Positions 15,438 through 25,477 of a stretch of 64,000 nt of DNA are shown in pieces. The notes under the pieces are model-generated. The model was given only the letters and a program-made list of their open reading frames with translations. It searched no databases and was not told where the DNA came from. Position numbers and translations under genes: made by a program. The DNA lies in contig NZ_JANGEY010000004.1 of NCBI RefSeq assembly GCF_024451105.1, forward strand, positions 62,001 through 126,000, in the 5' to 3' direction. Position 1 is the first letter of the stretch, and every line of letters starts with the position of its first letter. This stretch comes from Stutzerimonas stutzeri (GTDB taxonomy: Bacteria > Pseudomonadota > Gammaproteobacteria > Pseudomonadales > Pseudomonadaceae).

Positions 15438-15976
15438 GCCAGCACCCCCTGCCCGATCCGCCACAGCGCGAGGCGCTCGGCCTGGCCGTGAGTGCCGCCG
15501 TTGATCTTGCGGGTGATCGCCTCGAAGCGGCCGGCGTCGGCCAGCTCGCTCAGTTCATGCCGCGACCAGAACCATGCCGCCGACAGCACGGCCCACTCGG
15601 GCATCTCCAGCAGTTCGGGGAAGTCCTCCAGGTTCTGGCCGATGCTCTTGGCGCAGGCGCGGTAGTTGTCGCGGCCGGTGAGCTGGATCAGCCCGCGCCC
15701 GCGGTACCGCCAGCCGTCATCGCTCGAGGCCGGGCCGTTGCCCATACGATCCGCATAGACCACGTTGGCGATGTCGCGCGGACGCCGGGCGATGCGCGCG
15801 GCCAGCTCGTTGGGGCGGCCGTCGCGGCCACGGAAGCGGCTCGGCCAGGTGCCGGCCAGCCCTTCGGCGCTGTAGTTGAGGTTCTCGACCAGCCGGCGCA
15901 GATGGCCGGACTCGTGACCGACCTGGGCCAGAAACGCGGCGCGGCGTACCGGGCTGTCGATCTTGAAGCGGGCCAT
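15434..15976 (-). CDS. Phage endolysin, glycoside hydrolase family 19 (N-terminus probably lost)
   Basis: A peptidoglycan-cleaving lysozyme-like chitinase. The first ATG in the recognisable part begins MARFKIDSPV, followed by FLAQVGHESGHL with the catalytic Glu22, a second region (NLNYSAEGL) and the substrate-groove motif YRGRGLIQLTGRDNY. The C-terminus RKINGGTHGQAERLALW is also typical. At 180 residues it is shorter than usual phage relatives, and upstream DNA belongs to a tail gene, so a deletion has probably removed about 20 N-terminal residues. Activity may survive because the catalytic core is complete. No holin gene is visible. Confidence 0.8.
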   Translation of the reverse strand: MARFKIDSPVRRAAFLAQVGHESGHLRRLVENLNYSAEGLAGTWPSRFRGRDGRPNELAARIARRPRDIANVVYADRMGNGPASSDDGWRYRGRGLIQLTGRDNYRACAKSIGQNLEDFPELLEMPEWAVLSAAWFWSRHELSELADAGRFEAITRKINGGTHGQAERLALWRIGQGVLA

Positions 15977-17204
15977 GGAGCGCTGCCGCCCTGCGGGAAC
16001 AACGGCAGGGTGCGCGTGACGATCTCCTGGTCGCCGCCCTTGGCGATCTCGGCGATACCGCGCGAGCGGGCGGCGTCGGTGCCGGTGATCAGGTCGTCGA
16101 ACACGTCCGGCGCCGGGGCGTCGCCCATGGTGCCGGCGCGGCGCACGTCGACGGCCACGCCGTGGGTGGTGCCGCTGACGTAGCAGCTGTTCCACTCCGG
16201 TCGCCGCCCCACTGGCCGACGATCTCGGCCGGGATGATGCGGTCCATCACCGAGGTCGCCCAGTTCCACGGCGCTTCGCGGTAGCGCGGCACCACGGCGA
16301 GGCCGTCACTGTCACGCGCCGGGCGAACCACGCCGCCGACGGCCTCGGCGACGCGGGCGATCACCTGCAGGGCGGTCTGCTGCTGGTAGCTGAAGGCGCC
16401 GGCGGGGATCGTCCAGTCCGGCGGACCCAGCGCGGTGTAGTCCCACGTCAGGCTGAAGCCGGTGTTCTCCAGCTGGTCGGTGGCGGCCTGCACGGCGTTG
16501 ATGTCCGCCGCGTTGACCGCCGAGCGTTTCGGCGCGTAGGGCTCGGCGAGCAGTTGGGTGCGGCTGACTCCGGTGATGGTGAAGCGCTCGCTGGGGAACT
16601 TGCCCTGGGTACTGTAGCGCTCGACCAGGAACAGCCAGATCCAGCCGTTGATGGTCAGCTCGACGGTCTTGGGGCCGCTGGCGTCCGGGCGCACCAGGTT
16701 GAGCGAGGTGCGGCCGAACAGCTCGGCGCTGAGCGTCCAGGCGAAGGCGTCGATGTCGCGCGCGACCTTGATGCCGGTGGCGTCCACCGGCTCGCGGCCG
16801 GGCAGCACCACCAGCGACACGCTGTTGGCGATCATGTAGGTCTCCAGAATGTCGGGCTCGGCAGCGGGGTCGAGCGGGTAGACGGGACCGTCGTAGTCCG
16901 GGTACTCGATGCCGACCGAGGGCGGGTCGCCGGGGCGCCCCCAGCCCCAGCGCAGACGGCGCTGCAGGTCGATCCTGCTCGGCGTACCCCAGACGATGCT
17001 GCTGCCCATGTCCTTGGGCTGGGTCGGGCGGGCGCTGAGGTCGCGACCGAGGCCGAACTGCACCAGTGCCGCACGCGGCGACGGGTACGGGATACCGGCG
17101 AACGAGAACACCAGCGGCCGGGTGTTAGGGATGTACGGCGGCAGTGCGTCGAGGTAGGTCCACGGGCGGCCGTAGCGGTCGCGTCGCCCTGGTCGGGCCA
17201 CCAC
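15977..17204 (-). pseudogene. Phage tail/virion structural protein, broken fragment
   Basis: A long frame from 17204 reads as a phage structural protein (SLVVLPGREPVDATGIKVAR, ITGVSRTQLLAEPYA, QQTALQVIARVAEAVGGVV) until EIVGQWGG near 16205. There the sense continues in another frame (EWNSCYVSGTTHGVAVDVRR then GIAEIAKGGDQEIVTRTLPL), so a frameshift is present. The fragment then joins directly to the endolysin near 15977. Its 5' end abuts integrase sequence on the opposite strand near 17204, so both ends are cut. I cannot name the exact tail component. Confidence 0.75.
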
Positions 17205-17506
17205 ACCGCACCGAGTTCCTGTCCCCGTTCCTGGTGGTCAACCGGAGCGGGAAGCGGGTGTCGTGGCCGATGTTGCGGAACCGCTGGGACGCTGTGCGGG
17301 AATCAGCCGCCACCAGGGCCGTCGAGGCCGGCGAGCAGGAGCTGGCGGTGCGGATCAGGCAGTTTCAGTTCAGGGATATCCGGCCGAAGGCGGCCAGCGA
17401 GACTCGCGATCTGTCGGATGCGAGCGTGCTGCTCGGGCACTCGACCGAGGGCATTACCGAGCGGGTCTATCGCCGCGTCGGCGCCATCGCCAAGCCGTCG
17501 AAATAG
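17205..17506 (+). pseudogene. Phage tyrosine recombinase (integrase), C-terminal fragment
   Basis: About 100 residues of the catalytic C-terminus of a phage integrase: PFLVVNRSGKRVSWPMLRNR, then FQFRDIRPKAASE (the box II Arg region) and LLGHSTEGITERVYRR with the box III His and the nucleophile Tyr. The stop at 17504-17506 is about 100 bases from tRNA-Cys, the usual place for an integrase next to its attachment site. The N-terminal half is missing: the frame runs back into the tail gene fragment. It cannot be an active recombinase alone. Confidence 0.85.
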
Positions 17507-17566
17507 CGGAAGTTCTGGGACGCGTTCCAAAACTCGGACCAGTCCGGCTTTTCGAGCGCAAAGTAA

Positions 17567-17600
17567 AAAGCCCCGTAGATGCTAGATCTACGGGGCTTTC
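17567..17600. terminator. Terminator downstream of tRNA-Cys
   Basis: AAAGCCCCGTAGAT and ATCTACGGGGCTTT form a perfect 14-bp stem around a 5-base loop. It is 6 bases from the tRNA-Cys CCA end on the minus strand and may also end the integrase transcript. It is related to the hairpin at 1915-1949. Confidence 0.8.
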
Positions 17601-17605
17601 TATAG

Positions 17606-17679
17606 TGGAGGCCGAGGTCGGAATCGAACCGGCGTACACGGATTTGCAATCCGCTGCATGACCACTCTGCCACCCGGCC
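17606..17679 (-). tRNA. tRNA-Cys (anticodon GCA)
   Basis: On the minus strand GGCCGGG pairs with CTCGGCC (one G:U pair), then T and CCA. The anticodon loop ATTGCAAAT gives GCA, and the T-loop is GGTTCGATTCC. Length is 74 nt. Its 3' half was probably supplied by the integrated element (see 17636-17655). Confidence 0.96.
17636..17655. repeat. attR core within tRNA-Cys
   Basis: Twenty bases over the anticodon stem-loop, identical to 1985-2004 at the other end of the island. Many phage integrases cross over in this part of a tRNA gene. Confidence 0.75.
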
Positions 17680-17718
17680 TCAAACGAACGCCTGACAACG
17701 ACATTCATCAGTAAAACT

Positions 17719-17794
<76 letters not shown>

Positions 17795-17858
17795 GTCTTG
17801 GTGACGGGCGCCATTCTATACCAACCCGAACCACTGTCAACCCTTTGATTCAAAAAAG

Positions 17859-18419
17859 TTATTTCCCATTTGCCCCGCTGCTGAGATGCGGCCAGGCCGC
17901 GCGCAGATATTGCAGCATGGACCACAGGGTAAGTACTGCGGCGATGATCAGCAGCGCATATCCGAGCCCGACCCAGAAGTCCAGGCGCGGCGGGTTGCCG
18001 AGCAGGATGATCAGCGAGGCCATCTGCGCGGCGGTCTTCCACTTGCCGAGATTGGATACCGCCACCCGGGCGCGGGCACCGAGCTCGGCCATCCATTCGC
18101 GCAGCGCCGATACCACGATCTCGCGGCCGATGATGATGGCTGCCGGCAGGCTCAGCCACAGGTTGGCGTGCTCCTCGACCAGCAGCACCAGCGCCACGGC
18201 GACCATCAGCTTGTCCGCCACCGGGTCGAGAAAGGCGCCGAACGGCGTGGTCTGCTTCAGGCGACGGGCCAGATAGCCGTCCAGCCAATCGGTCACGCTG
18301 GCCAGGGCGAACACGCCACTGGCCGCCCAGTAGCTCCAGCTGAACGGCATGTAGAACAGCGCGATGAAGACCGGTATGAGCAGTACGCGCAGAACGGTCA
18401 ACAGATTCGGAATATTCAT
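17859..18419 (-). CDS. pgsA: CDP-diacylglycerol-glycerol-3-phosphate 3-phosphatidyltransferase
   Basis: An inner-membrane enzyme that makes phosphatidylglycerol phosphate, the first step to phosphatidylglycerol and cardiolipin. The CDP-alcohol phosphotransferase motif D-G-x2-A-R-x8-G-x3-D-x3-D is complete ([13 protein letters not shown], then [13 protein letters not shown]). Several membrane helices follow. The start at MNIPNLL (18419) is the family's normal N-terminus; a GTG two codons earlier is possible. It lies upstream of tRNA-Gly/Cys and downstream of uvrC, the usual Pseudomonas order. Confidence 0.95.
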   Translation of the reverse strand: MNIPNLLTVLRVLLIPVFIALFYMPFSWSYWAASGVFALASVTDWLDGYLARRLKQTTPFGAFLDPVADKLMVAVALVLLVEEHANLWLSLPAAIIIGREIVVSALREWMAELGARARVAVSNLGKWKTAAQMASLIILLGNPPRLDFWVGLGYALLIIAAVLTLWSMLQYLRAAWPHLSSGANGK

Positions 18420-18452
18420 CGGCACGCTTTATATTCGAGTAGTCGCGGCATT

Positions 18453-20279
18453 CTACTCGCTGTGCAGGGTGGCATAAATCGACTCGGCGAGCTTTTTGCT
18501 GATCCCCGGCGCCTTGGCGATCTCCTCGACGCTCGCTCGCGACAGCTCCTGCAGACCGCCGAAATGCTTGAGCAGGTCGCGGCGACGCTTGGGGCCGACG
18601 CCAGGCACCTCCTCGAGGCTCGACGTGCGCCGTGCCTTGCCGCGGCGGGCGCGGTGGCCGGTGATCGCGAAACGGTGCGCCTCGTCGCGTATCTGCTGGA
18701 TCAGGTGCAGCGCAGGCGAGTCGGCCGGCAGGCTGAACTCGTGCTCGGCATCGCCCAGATAGAGGGTTTCCAGTCCCGGCTTGCGGGTTTCGCCCTTGGC
18801 CACACCGAGCAGCAGCAGGTCGACCACCGCCAGCTCCTGCAGCACCTGGCGGGCCATGTTGAGTTGCCCCTTGCCGCCATCGACCAGCAGGATGTCGGGC
18901 ATCCTGCCCTCCCCGTCCTTGAGGCGACGGAAGCGCCGGGTCAGCGCCTGCTGCATCGCGGCATAGTCGTCGCCGGCCGTCACCCCCTCGATATTGAAGC
19001 GCCGGTAGTCGGACTTGAGTGGCCCCTCCGGACCGAACACCACGCAGGAGGCGACGGTCGCCTCGCCGCTGGAGTGACTGATGTCGAAGCACTCCAGCCG
19101 CTGCGGCGGCTCGTCCATGCCCAGTGCCTCGCCGAGGGCTTCCAGGCGCGCGGCGACGTGCTGGCGGTTGGCCAGGCGCGCGGCCAGTGCCTGCTCGGCG
19201 TTGGTCAGCGCCAGTTGCTGCCAGCGCGCGCGGGTTCCGCGCACCCGCTGGCTGATCGTCGGCGCCCGTCCGCGCACCGCGGCGAGCGCCGCAGCGAACG
19301 CCGCAAAGTCCTCGTGCACACAGTTGACGATCAGCTCGGCCGGCAGGTCGCGCTCGGCGCCGCCCAGGTAGTACTGGGCGAGGAAGGCGGCCAGTATGCC
19401 AGCCGCTTCCTCCTCGATGGCCACCTGCGGAAAGAAGCTCTTGCTGCCCAGCACCCGCCCGCCGCGCACGGTGATCAGGTTGACGCAGGCGCCGCCGGGG
19501 CTGACCGCCGCCGCCACCACGTCGACGTCGCCGCTGCCGCCTTCCATGCTCTGCTGGTCCTGCACCCGGCGCAGCAGGGCGATCTGGTCGCGCAGCTCGG
19601 CGGCGCGCTCGAAGTCCAGCTCGCTCGCGGCCTTCTCCATCGCCGCGACCAGTTCGTCGGCGAGCTGGCTGCTGCGCCCCTCGAGGAACATCGCCGAACG
19701 GCGCACGTCCTCGGCGTACTCCTCGGCGCCGACCAGGCCGACGCAGGGCGCCTTGCAGCGCTTGATCTGGTACTGCAGGCAAGGCCTCGTGCGGTTCCGG
19801 AAGTAGCTGTCCTCGCACTGGCGGACCTGGAAGGTCTTCTGCAGCAGGCTGAGGCTCTCGCGGATCGCCAGGGCACTGGGATAGGGACCGAAGTAGCGGC
19901 CCTTGTGCTTCTTGGCGCCGCGGTGGATGCCCAGGCGCGGGTACTCGTCCTCGCTGGAGAGGAATACGTAGGGATAGGACTTGTCGTCGCGCAGCAGGAT
20001 GTTGTAGGGCGGTCGCCACTCCTTGATCAGGGTCTGCTCGAGCAGCAGCGCCTCGGTCTCGTTGGCGGTGATGGTGGTGTCGATCTGCGCGATGCGCGCC
20101 ACCAGCGCGGCGGTCTTCGGCGCCAGGCCGCTCTTGCGGAAGTAGCTGGACAGGCGCTTCCTGAGATTGCTGGCCTTGCCGACGTAGAGCAGCCGACCTT
20201 CGGCGTCGAGCATGCGGTAGACGCCGGGACGGGTGCTGCAGGCGGCGAGGAAGCCGCCGCTGTCGAACGCGGCGGCCAT
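18453..20279 (-). CDS. uvrC: Excinuclease ABC subunit C
   Basis: A 608-residue nucleotide-excision repair endonuclease that cuts both sides of a lesion after UvrAB loading. It has the N-terminal GIY-YIG nuclease ([20 protein letters not shown]), a central UVR motif ([17 protein letters not shown]), the C-terminal RNase H-like endonuclease ([12 protein letters not shown]) and a tandem helix-hairpin-helix ([20 protein letters not shown]). Its ATG follows the gacA stop after a single base, so uvrC is read from the gacA transcript, an arrangement conserved in gammaproteobacteria. Confidence 0.97.
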   Translation of the reverse strand: MAAAFDSGGFLAACSTRPGVYRMLDAEGRLLYVGKASNLRKRLSSYFRKSGLAPKTAALVARIAQIDTTITANETEALLLEQTLIKEWRPPYNILLRDDKSYPYVFLSSEDEYPRLGIHRGAKKHKGRYFGPYPSALAIRESLSLLQKTFQVRQCEDSYFRNRTRPCLQYQIKRCKAPCVGLVGAEEYAEDVRRSAMFLEGRSSQLADELVAAMEKAASELDFERAAELRDQIALLRRVQDQQSMEGGSGDVDVVAAAVSPGGACVNLITVRGGRVLGSKSFFPQVAIEEEAAGILAAFLAQYYLGGAERDLPAELIVNCVHEDFAAFAAALAAVRGRAPTISQRVRGTRARWQQLALTNAEQALAARLANRQHVAARLEALGEALGMDEPPQRLECFDISHSSGEATVASCVVFGPEGPLKSDYRRFNIEGVTAGDDYAAMQQALTRRFRRLKDGEGRMPDILLVDGGKGQLNMARQVLQELAVVDLLLLGVAKGETRKPGLETLYLGDAEHEFSLPADSPALHLIQQIRDEAHRFAITGHRARRGKARRTSSLEEVPGVGPKRRRDLLKHFGGLQELSRASVEEIAKAPGISKKLAESIYATLHSE

Positions 20280-20280
20280 T

Positions 20281-20925
20281 TCAGGTGGTGACGTCGACCA
20301 TGCCGTGACGCACCGCCAGCATGGCCAGTTCGACGTCGCTGGTGATCTCGAGCTTCTCGAAGATGCGGTAGCGGTAGGTGTTCACCGTCTTCGGCGACAG
20401 GCACAGCTTGTCGGAGATGGTCTGCACCTTCTGGCACTCGGCGATCATCAGGGCGATCTGCATCTCGCGCTCGGAGAGCATCTCGAACGGCGAGGCGTCG
20501 GCCTGCGGCTGGTAGGGCTTGAGCGCCAGCTGCTGGGCGATGTCGGCGCTGATGTAGCGATGGCCGGCGAACACCTGGCGTATCGCCTTGATCATCTCCT
20601 CCAGCGCGGCGCCTTTGGTCAGGTAGCCGGCGGCCCCGGCCTGCAGCAGGCGCGAGGGGAACGGCTCCTCGTCGCAGGCGGTGACCGCGATCACCTTGAC
20701 GTCCGGATGGCTGCGGATGATCTTGCGAGTCGCTTCCAGCCCGCCGATGCCGGGCATCTTCACGTCCATCAGCACCAGATCGGGACGCAGCTCGCGGACG
20801 CGCAGCAGGGCATCCTCGCCGCAATCGGCCTCGCCGATCACGCTTACCCCTGCCACGTCGGCGAGCATTCGGCGGATGCCGGTGCGCACCAGATCATGGT
20901 CATCCACAACGAGCACGTTGATCAC
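20281..20925 (-). CDS. gacA: GacA response regulator
   Basis: A 214-residue LuxR-family response regulator of the GacS/GacA system, which turns on RsmY/RsmZ-type small RNAs and so secondary metabolism and biofilm genes. The receiver domain has phosphoacceptor Asp54 ([10 protein letters not shown]) and the invariant Lys in GYLTKGA. The C-terminal helix-turn-helix is [16 protein letters not shown] and [14 protein letters not shown]. The start is GTG (20923-20925) with GAGG 8 bases upstream, as in other Pseudomonas gacA genes. It forms an operon with uvrC. Confidence 0.96.
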   Translation of the reverse strand: MINVLVVDDHDLVRTGIRRMLADVAGVSVIGEADCGEDALLRVRELRPDLVLMDVKMPGIGGLEATRKIIRSHPDVKVIAVTACDEEPFPSRLLQAGAAGYLTKGAALEEMIKAIRQVFAGHRYISADIAQQLALKPYQPQADASPFEMLSEREMQIALMIAECQKVQTISDKLCLSPKTVNTYRYRIFEKLEITSDVELAMLAVRHGMVDVTT

Positions 20926-21319
20926 GCAGTACCTCGATAACGCCGGATCGGTCTGTCACATGGCCAGAAATTCAGCGCGGACCTTAGCAAATGCCTCGAT
21001 CAAAGGACAGAGACCAACCACCATGGTCGCATCCGCCGACGGCAAGCCGTCCGCGAAGACAACGAGAATTTGACACGTCACTCCTTACCCGAGCGCTCCG
21101 GCAGGCTGTCTCCTGTCTGCCGCGGTCCGCTGACAAGCATGGATCGCATCCCGGATCGAAGCCGCTCCGTCATTGAGTTTTGCAAAACGCATCACATAAA
21201 ATCGACTGGAACATGACGCCATGGCCCAGTGCACCGCTCCGCCGAGTGCCCCACGGCGCGGCACAGGCTCCCCGATACAGTCGTGCCGTTCACGTGCCAT
21301 CGCCTGCGGAGTTCCCCCC
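20926..21319. other. Intergenic region between gacA and the phosphorelay operon
   Basis: A divergent gap of 394 bases. Apart from the gacA ribosome site at its left end and a promoter-like pair at 21173-21202 for the rightward operon, I see no gene, RNA or repeat. Confidence 0.6.
21173..21202 (+). promoter_or_regulatory. Promoter-like element upstream of the hybrid kinase operon
   Basis: TTGAGT (21173-21178) and TAAAAT (21197-21202) with an 18-base spacer, 118 bases before the ATG. Box match only. Confidence 0.4.
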
Positions 21320-24300
21320 ATGCGCATCGCCTCCTGCAGCAAGCTGATCGCCAGCCTGGTTGCCGCGCTGCTGCTCGCCAGCCTGGGCGCCAGCCTGCTG
21401 CACGGCCATCTGCTGCAAGAACGGGACCGCAGCAGGCAGCTCCTGGCCGACTCGCTCTCGGCGACCGACTGGCTGCTGCTGGGCAGCGATCGCTTGACCG
21501 CTGCCGCTCGCGCCTACGCCGTCACCGGCACCCCACATCATCGCCAGGCCTTCGAACGCGAACTGACCATCTACCGCCACCGCGAGCAGGCCGGCGAGCG
21601 GCTGCTGGCGCTGGGCGCCAGCGCCGAGGAACTGGAGTTGGCGGCAAGCGCCAAGCGCCGCTCGGACGCCCTGCTGGAGGTCGAGCGGCAGGCCTTCGCC
21701 GCCATCGACCAGGACCGGCGCCCGCAGGCCCTGGCCCTGCTGTACGGCACCGACTACGAACGGGCCAAGAGCGAGATCGCCGACACCGTCGAGCAGGTGC
21801 GTAGCCGGATCGAAACGCGCCTGCGCCAGCACATCGGACAGCTCGGCGAGCGCTCCCGGGTCGCCGAGGCGCTGACCGTCGGCCTGCTCGGTCTCACCAT
21901 CCTGGTGACCCTCGGGGTCCTGCAGCTGTTCTATCTGCGCCGCCTGATCCACCCCATCGCCTCGATGACCGCCAAGGTGCGCCGCCTGCTGGCGGCCGAC
22001 GGCGACGGCGTGCGCTTCGACGAAGGCCGCCCCGGCTCGGAGATCGCCGAGCTGGCACAGGCCCTCGAGGAGTCCCGGCAGGCCGGACTGGCGATGCAGG
22101 CCCAGACCCGCCAGCTGGCGGAGCAGGCCGCCGCGCTGGCCGCCAGCGAGGAGCGCCGGCGGCAGACCGAGTCCTGGTATCGCGGCATTCTCGAATCGGC
22201 GCCGGACGCCATCCTGGTCGCCGACGCGGACGGCCTCATCCGCCTGGCCAACCAGCGCCTCGAGGAGCTGTTCGGCTACCGCAACGACGAGCTGCTCGGC
22301 CAGCCGCTGGCCAGCCTGGCGGCGCCGGCTGCCCGCGAGACCTTCGCCCGTCTGCATCGACAGGCCGCCGCCAGCGGGCGGCCGCTGTCCGGCGTGCTGC
22401 TGGAGGGCCGACGCCGGGATGGCGGAACCTTCCCTCTGGAGGCGACCCTGGCGCTGCTGCCGAGCCGTGCCGGCGCGCCGCGCGACCTCTGCGCCGTGCT
22501 GCGCGACGTGGCCGCCCGCCAGCAGGCCGAGCACGAGATGCGCCAGGCCCGCGAAATGGCCGAGCGGGCCGCCCAGGCCAAGTCCGACTTTCTCGCCAAC
22601 ATCAGCCACGAGGTGCGCACGCCGCTGAACACCATCGTCGGCATGAGCCACCTGCTCGGCCAGACCGCCCTGCACGGCCCGCAGGACGATTACCTGCGGC
22701 AGATCCAGCAGGCTGGCGAACAGCTGCGCGCGCTGGTCGACGACATTCTCGACTTCTCGCGGATAGAGCGCGGCCAGCTGGAGCTGCAGCAGACCGCCTT
22801 CAATCCCCAGGAGCTGCTCGACGGCCTGGTCGGACGCTTCGCCGAACGCGCCCGGAGCAAGGGCCTGCGCTTCGCCTGCCGGGCCGACGCCGCCCTGCCG
22901 GCCGAGCTGGTCGGCGACGCCCAGCGCATCGCCCAGGTGCTCGCCCAGTTCCTCGACAACGCCATCAAGTTCACCCAGGCGGGGGCCATCGAGATCGGCG
23001 TCGACGGACATCGCCTGTCCGACCGGCAGATCGAGCTCGACCTGTACGTGCGCGACACCGGCATCGGCCTGACCGCCGAACAGCAGGCCGCCCTGTTCCG
23101 GAGCTTCTACCAGGCCGACACCTCGCGGACCCGGCAGTTCGGCGGTACCGGCCTGGGCCTCACCCTGGCACGCAAGCTCGCCGAGCTGCTCGGCGGTAGC
23201 GTCGGCGCGCAAAGCCGGCACGGCGAAGGCAGTACCTTCTGGCTCCGCGTGCCGCTCGGCGTCGGCTCGCCGAACCTGCAGCAACTGCTGCCGCGGCTCG
23301 AGCTGCAGGGGCGCCGCGTCCTGCTGGCCGAGGACCACGATGTCAACCAGCGGCTGCTGTGCAAGCTGCTGGAGCACGTCGGCGTGCAGGTCGACGTGGC
23401 CGAGAACGGTCGCCAGGCCGTGGAACGGGTACGCGCCAGGGACTACGACCTGGTGCTCATGGACATGCAGATGCCGGTGCTCGACGGCGCTGGCGCGACT
23501 CGCGAGATCCGCGCGCTCGGCCCGCGCGGGCAGTTGCCGATCGTCGCCATCAGCGCCAGCGCCATGGCCGAGGACCGCCGCCGCTGCCGCGCCGCCGGCA
23601 TGGACGGCTTCCTGGCCAAACCCATCAAGGTCGAGGAACTCTACGCCACCCTGCGCCAGTGGTGCCGCGCGCCCGCCGCCGCTGCCGCGCCGCCGCCCCG
23701 GCCGGCAGCGCCCGACGATGCCGGCCTGCCGACGATCCCGGGCCTGGACAGCGCCGAAGGCCTGCAGCGGGTGATGGGCGACCGGGCGCTGTATCGCGAG
23801 CTGCTCGGCAACCTGTTGCGCCGCGAGCACGACATGCCGCACAGGCTGCGCCTGGAGCTGGCCCGCGGCGACCATGGCGCAGCCCTGCGCCTGGCGCACA
23901 CCCTCAAGGGCCTGACCGCCACGGTCGGCGCCGGCGCCACCTCGCAGGCCGCTGCGGCCCTGGAGCAGGAGCTGCGCCGAAAGGCCCCGGCCGAGACGCT
24001 GGAGGCGGCGCTGGTCCGGCTCGAGGAAGCGTTCGCCACGCTGCTCGAACCTCTCGCCCAGTGGCTCGGCACCCCGGCGCCGGTACCGACGCCGCCGCCC
24101 GCTCCGGGTCAACTGCGCCGGATCTGCACGACACTGGTCGAACTGCTGCAGGAGGACGACGCCGAAGCGGTGACCTGGTTCAACGCCAACGCCGCCGCGC
24201 TGCACGCCGCCTTGAGCGAGGAATACCCGGAACTCGAGCGCGCCCTGCGCAGCTTCGAGTTCGCCAGCGCGCTGCGGATCCTGCAGCCGCTGCTCCACCA

Positions 24301-24337
24301 CCCGCAACCCGCAACGCCAAGCACCGAAGACGAATAA
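21320..24337 (+). CDS. Hybrid sensor histidine kinase with PAS, REC and Hpt domains
   Basis: A 1005-residue membrane phosphorelay kinase. Order: N-terminal membrane helix (LIASLVAALLLASLGASLL), a helical periplasmic sensor, a second helix near residue 195 (ALTVGLLGLTILVTLGVLQL), a linker, PAS (about 283), HisKA with His in ANISHEVRTPLN (about 428), HATPase (GTGLGLTLARKLAELLGG), REC with Asp in LVLMDMQMPVLDG (about 711) and a C-terminal Hpt with His in LAHTLKGLTA (about 860). The ATG at 21320 has GGAG upstream and sits just before the membrane helix. It leads an operon whose next product is a REC-HD-GYP protein, its likely partner. The stimulus is unknown. Confidence 0.92.
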   Translation: MRIASCSKLIASLVAALLLASLGASLLHGHLLQERDRSRQLLADSLSATDWLLLGSDRLTAAARAYAVTGTPHHRQAFERELTIYRHREQAGERLLALGASAEELELAASAKRRSDALLEVERQAFAAIDQDRRPQALALLYGTDYERAKSEIADTVEQVRSRIETRLRQHIGQLGERSRVAEALTVGLLGLTILVTLGVLQLFYLRRLIHPIASMTAKVRRLLAADGDGVRFDEGRPGSEIAELAQALEESRQAGLAMQAQTRQLAEQAAALAASEERRRQTESWYRGILESAPDAILVADADGLIRLANQRLEELFGYRNDELLGQPLASLAAPAARETFARLHRQAAASGRPLSGVLLEGRRRDGGTFPLEATLALLPSRAGAPRDLCAVLRDVAARQQAEHEMRQAREMAERAAQAKSDFLANISHEVRTPLNTIVGMSHLLGQTALHGPQDDYLRQIQQAGEQLRALVDDILDFSRIERGQLELQQTAFNPQELLDGLVGRFAERARSKGLRFACRADAALPAELVGDAQRIAQVLAQFLDNAIKFTQAGAIEIGVDGHRLSDRQIELDLYVRDTGIGLTAEQQAALFRSFYQADTSRTRQFGGTGLGLTLARKLAELLGGSVGAQSRHGEGSTFWLRVPLGVGSPNLQQLLPRLELQGRRVLLAEDHDVNQRLLCKLLEHVGVQVDVAENGRQAVERVRARDYDLVLMDMQMPVLDGAGATREIRALGPRGQLPIVAISASAMAEDRRRCRAAGMDGFLAKPIKVEELYATLRQWCRAPAAAAAPPPRPAAPDDAGLPTIPGLDSAEGLQRVMGDRALYRELLGNLLRREHDMPHRLRLELARGDHGAALRLAHTLKGLTATVGAGATSQAAAALEQELRRKAPAETLEAALVRLEEAFATLLEPLAQWLGTPAPVPTPPPAPGQLRRICTTLVELLQEDDAEAVTWFNANAAALHAALSEEYPELERALRSFEFASALRILQPLLHHPQPATPSTEDE

Positions 24338-24340
24338 CGC

Positions 24341-25473
<1,133 letters not shown>

Positions 25474-25477
<4 letters not shown>

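Larger units (their letters stand above)
1985..17655. mobile_element. Integrated island / prophage remnant in tRNA-Cys
   Basis: The element is bounded by the 20-base core repeated at 1985-2004 and 17636-17655. It holds the C-terminal part of a phage integrase pointing at the right end, phage lysis genes, a tail gene fragment, an antirepressor, and accessory modules: toxin-antitoxin, restriction-modification, two gene pairs of defence type, an SRAP protein and a Cry-like toxin. Base composition is patchy: 7.1-9.2 kb is roughly 45-50% GC in the lines counted by eye, against well over 60% in the chromosome around it. The integrase is truncated, so the element is probably fixed. Confidence 0.8.
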
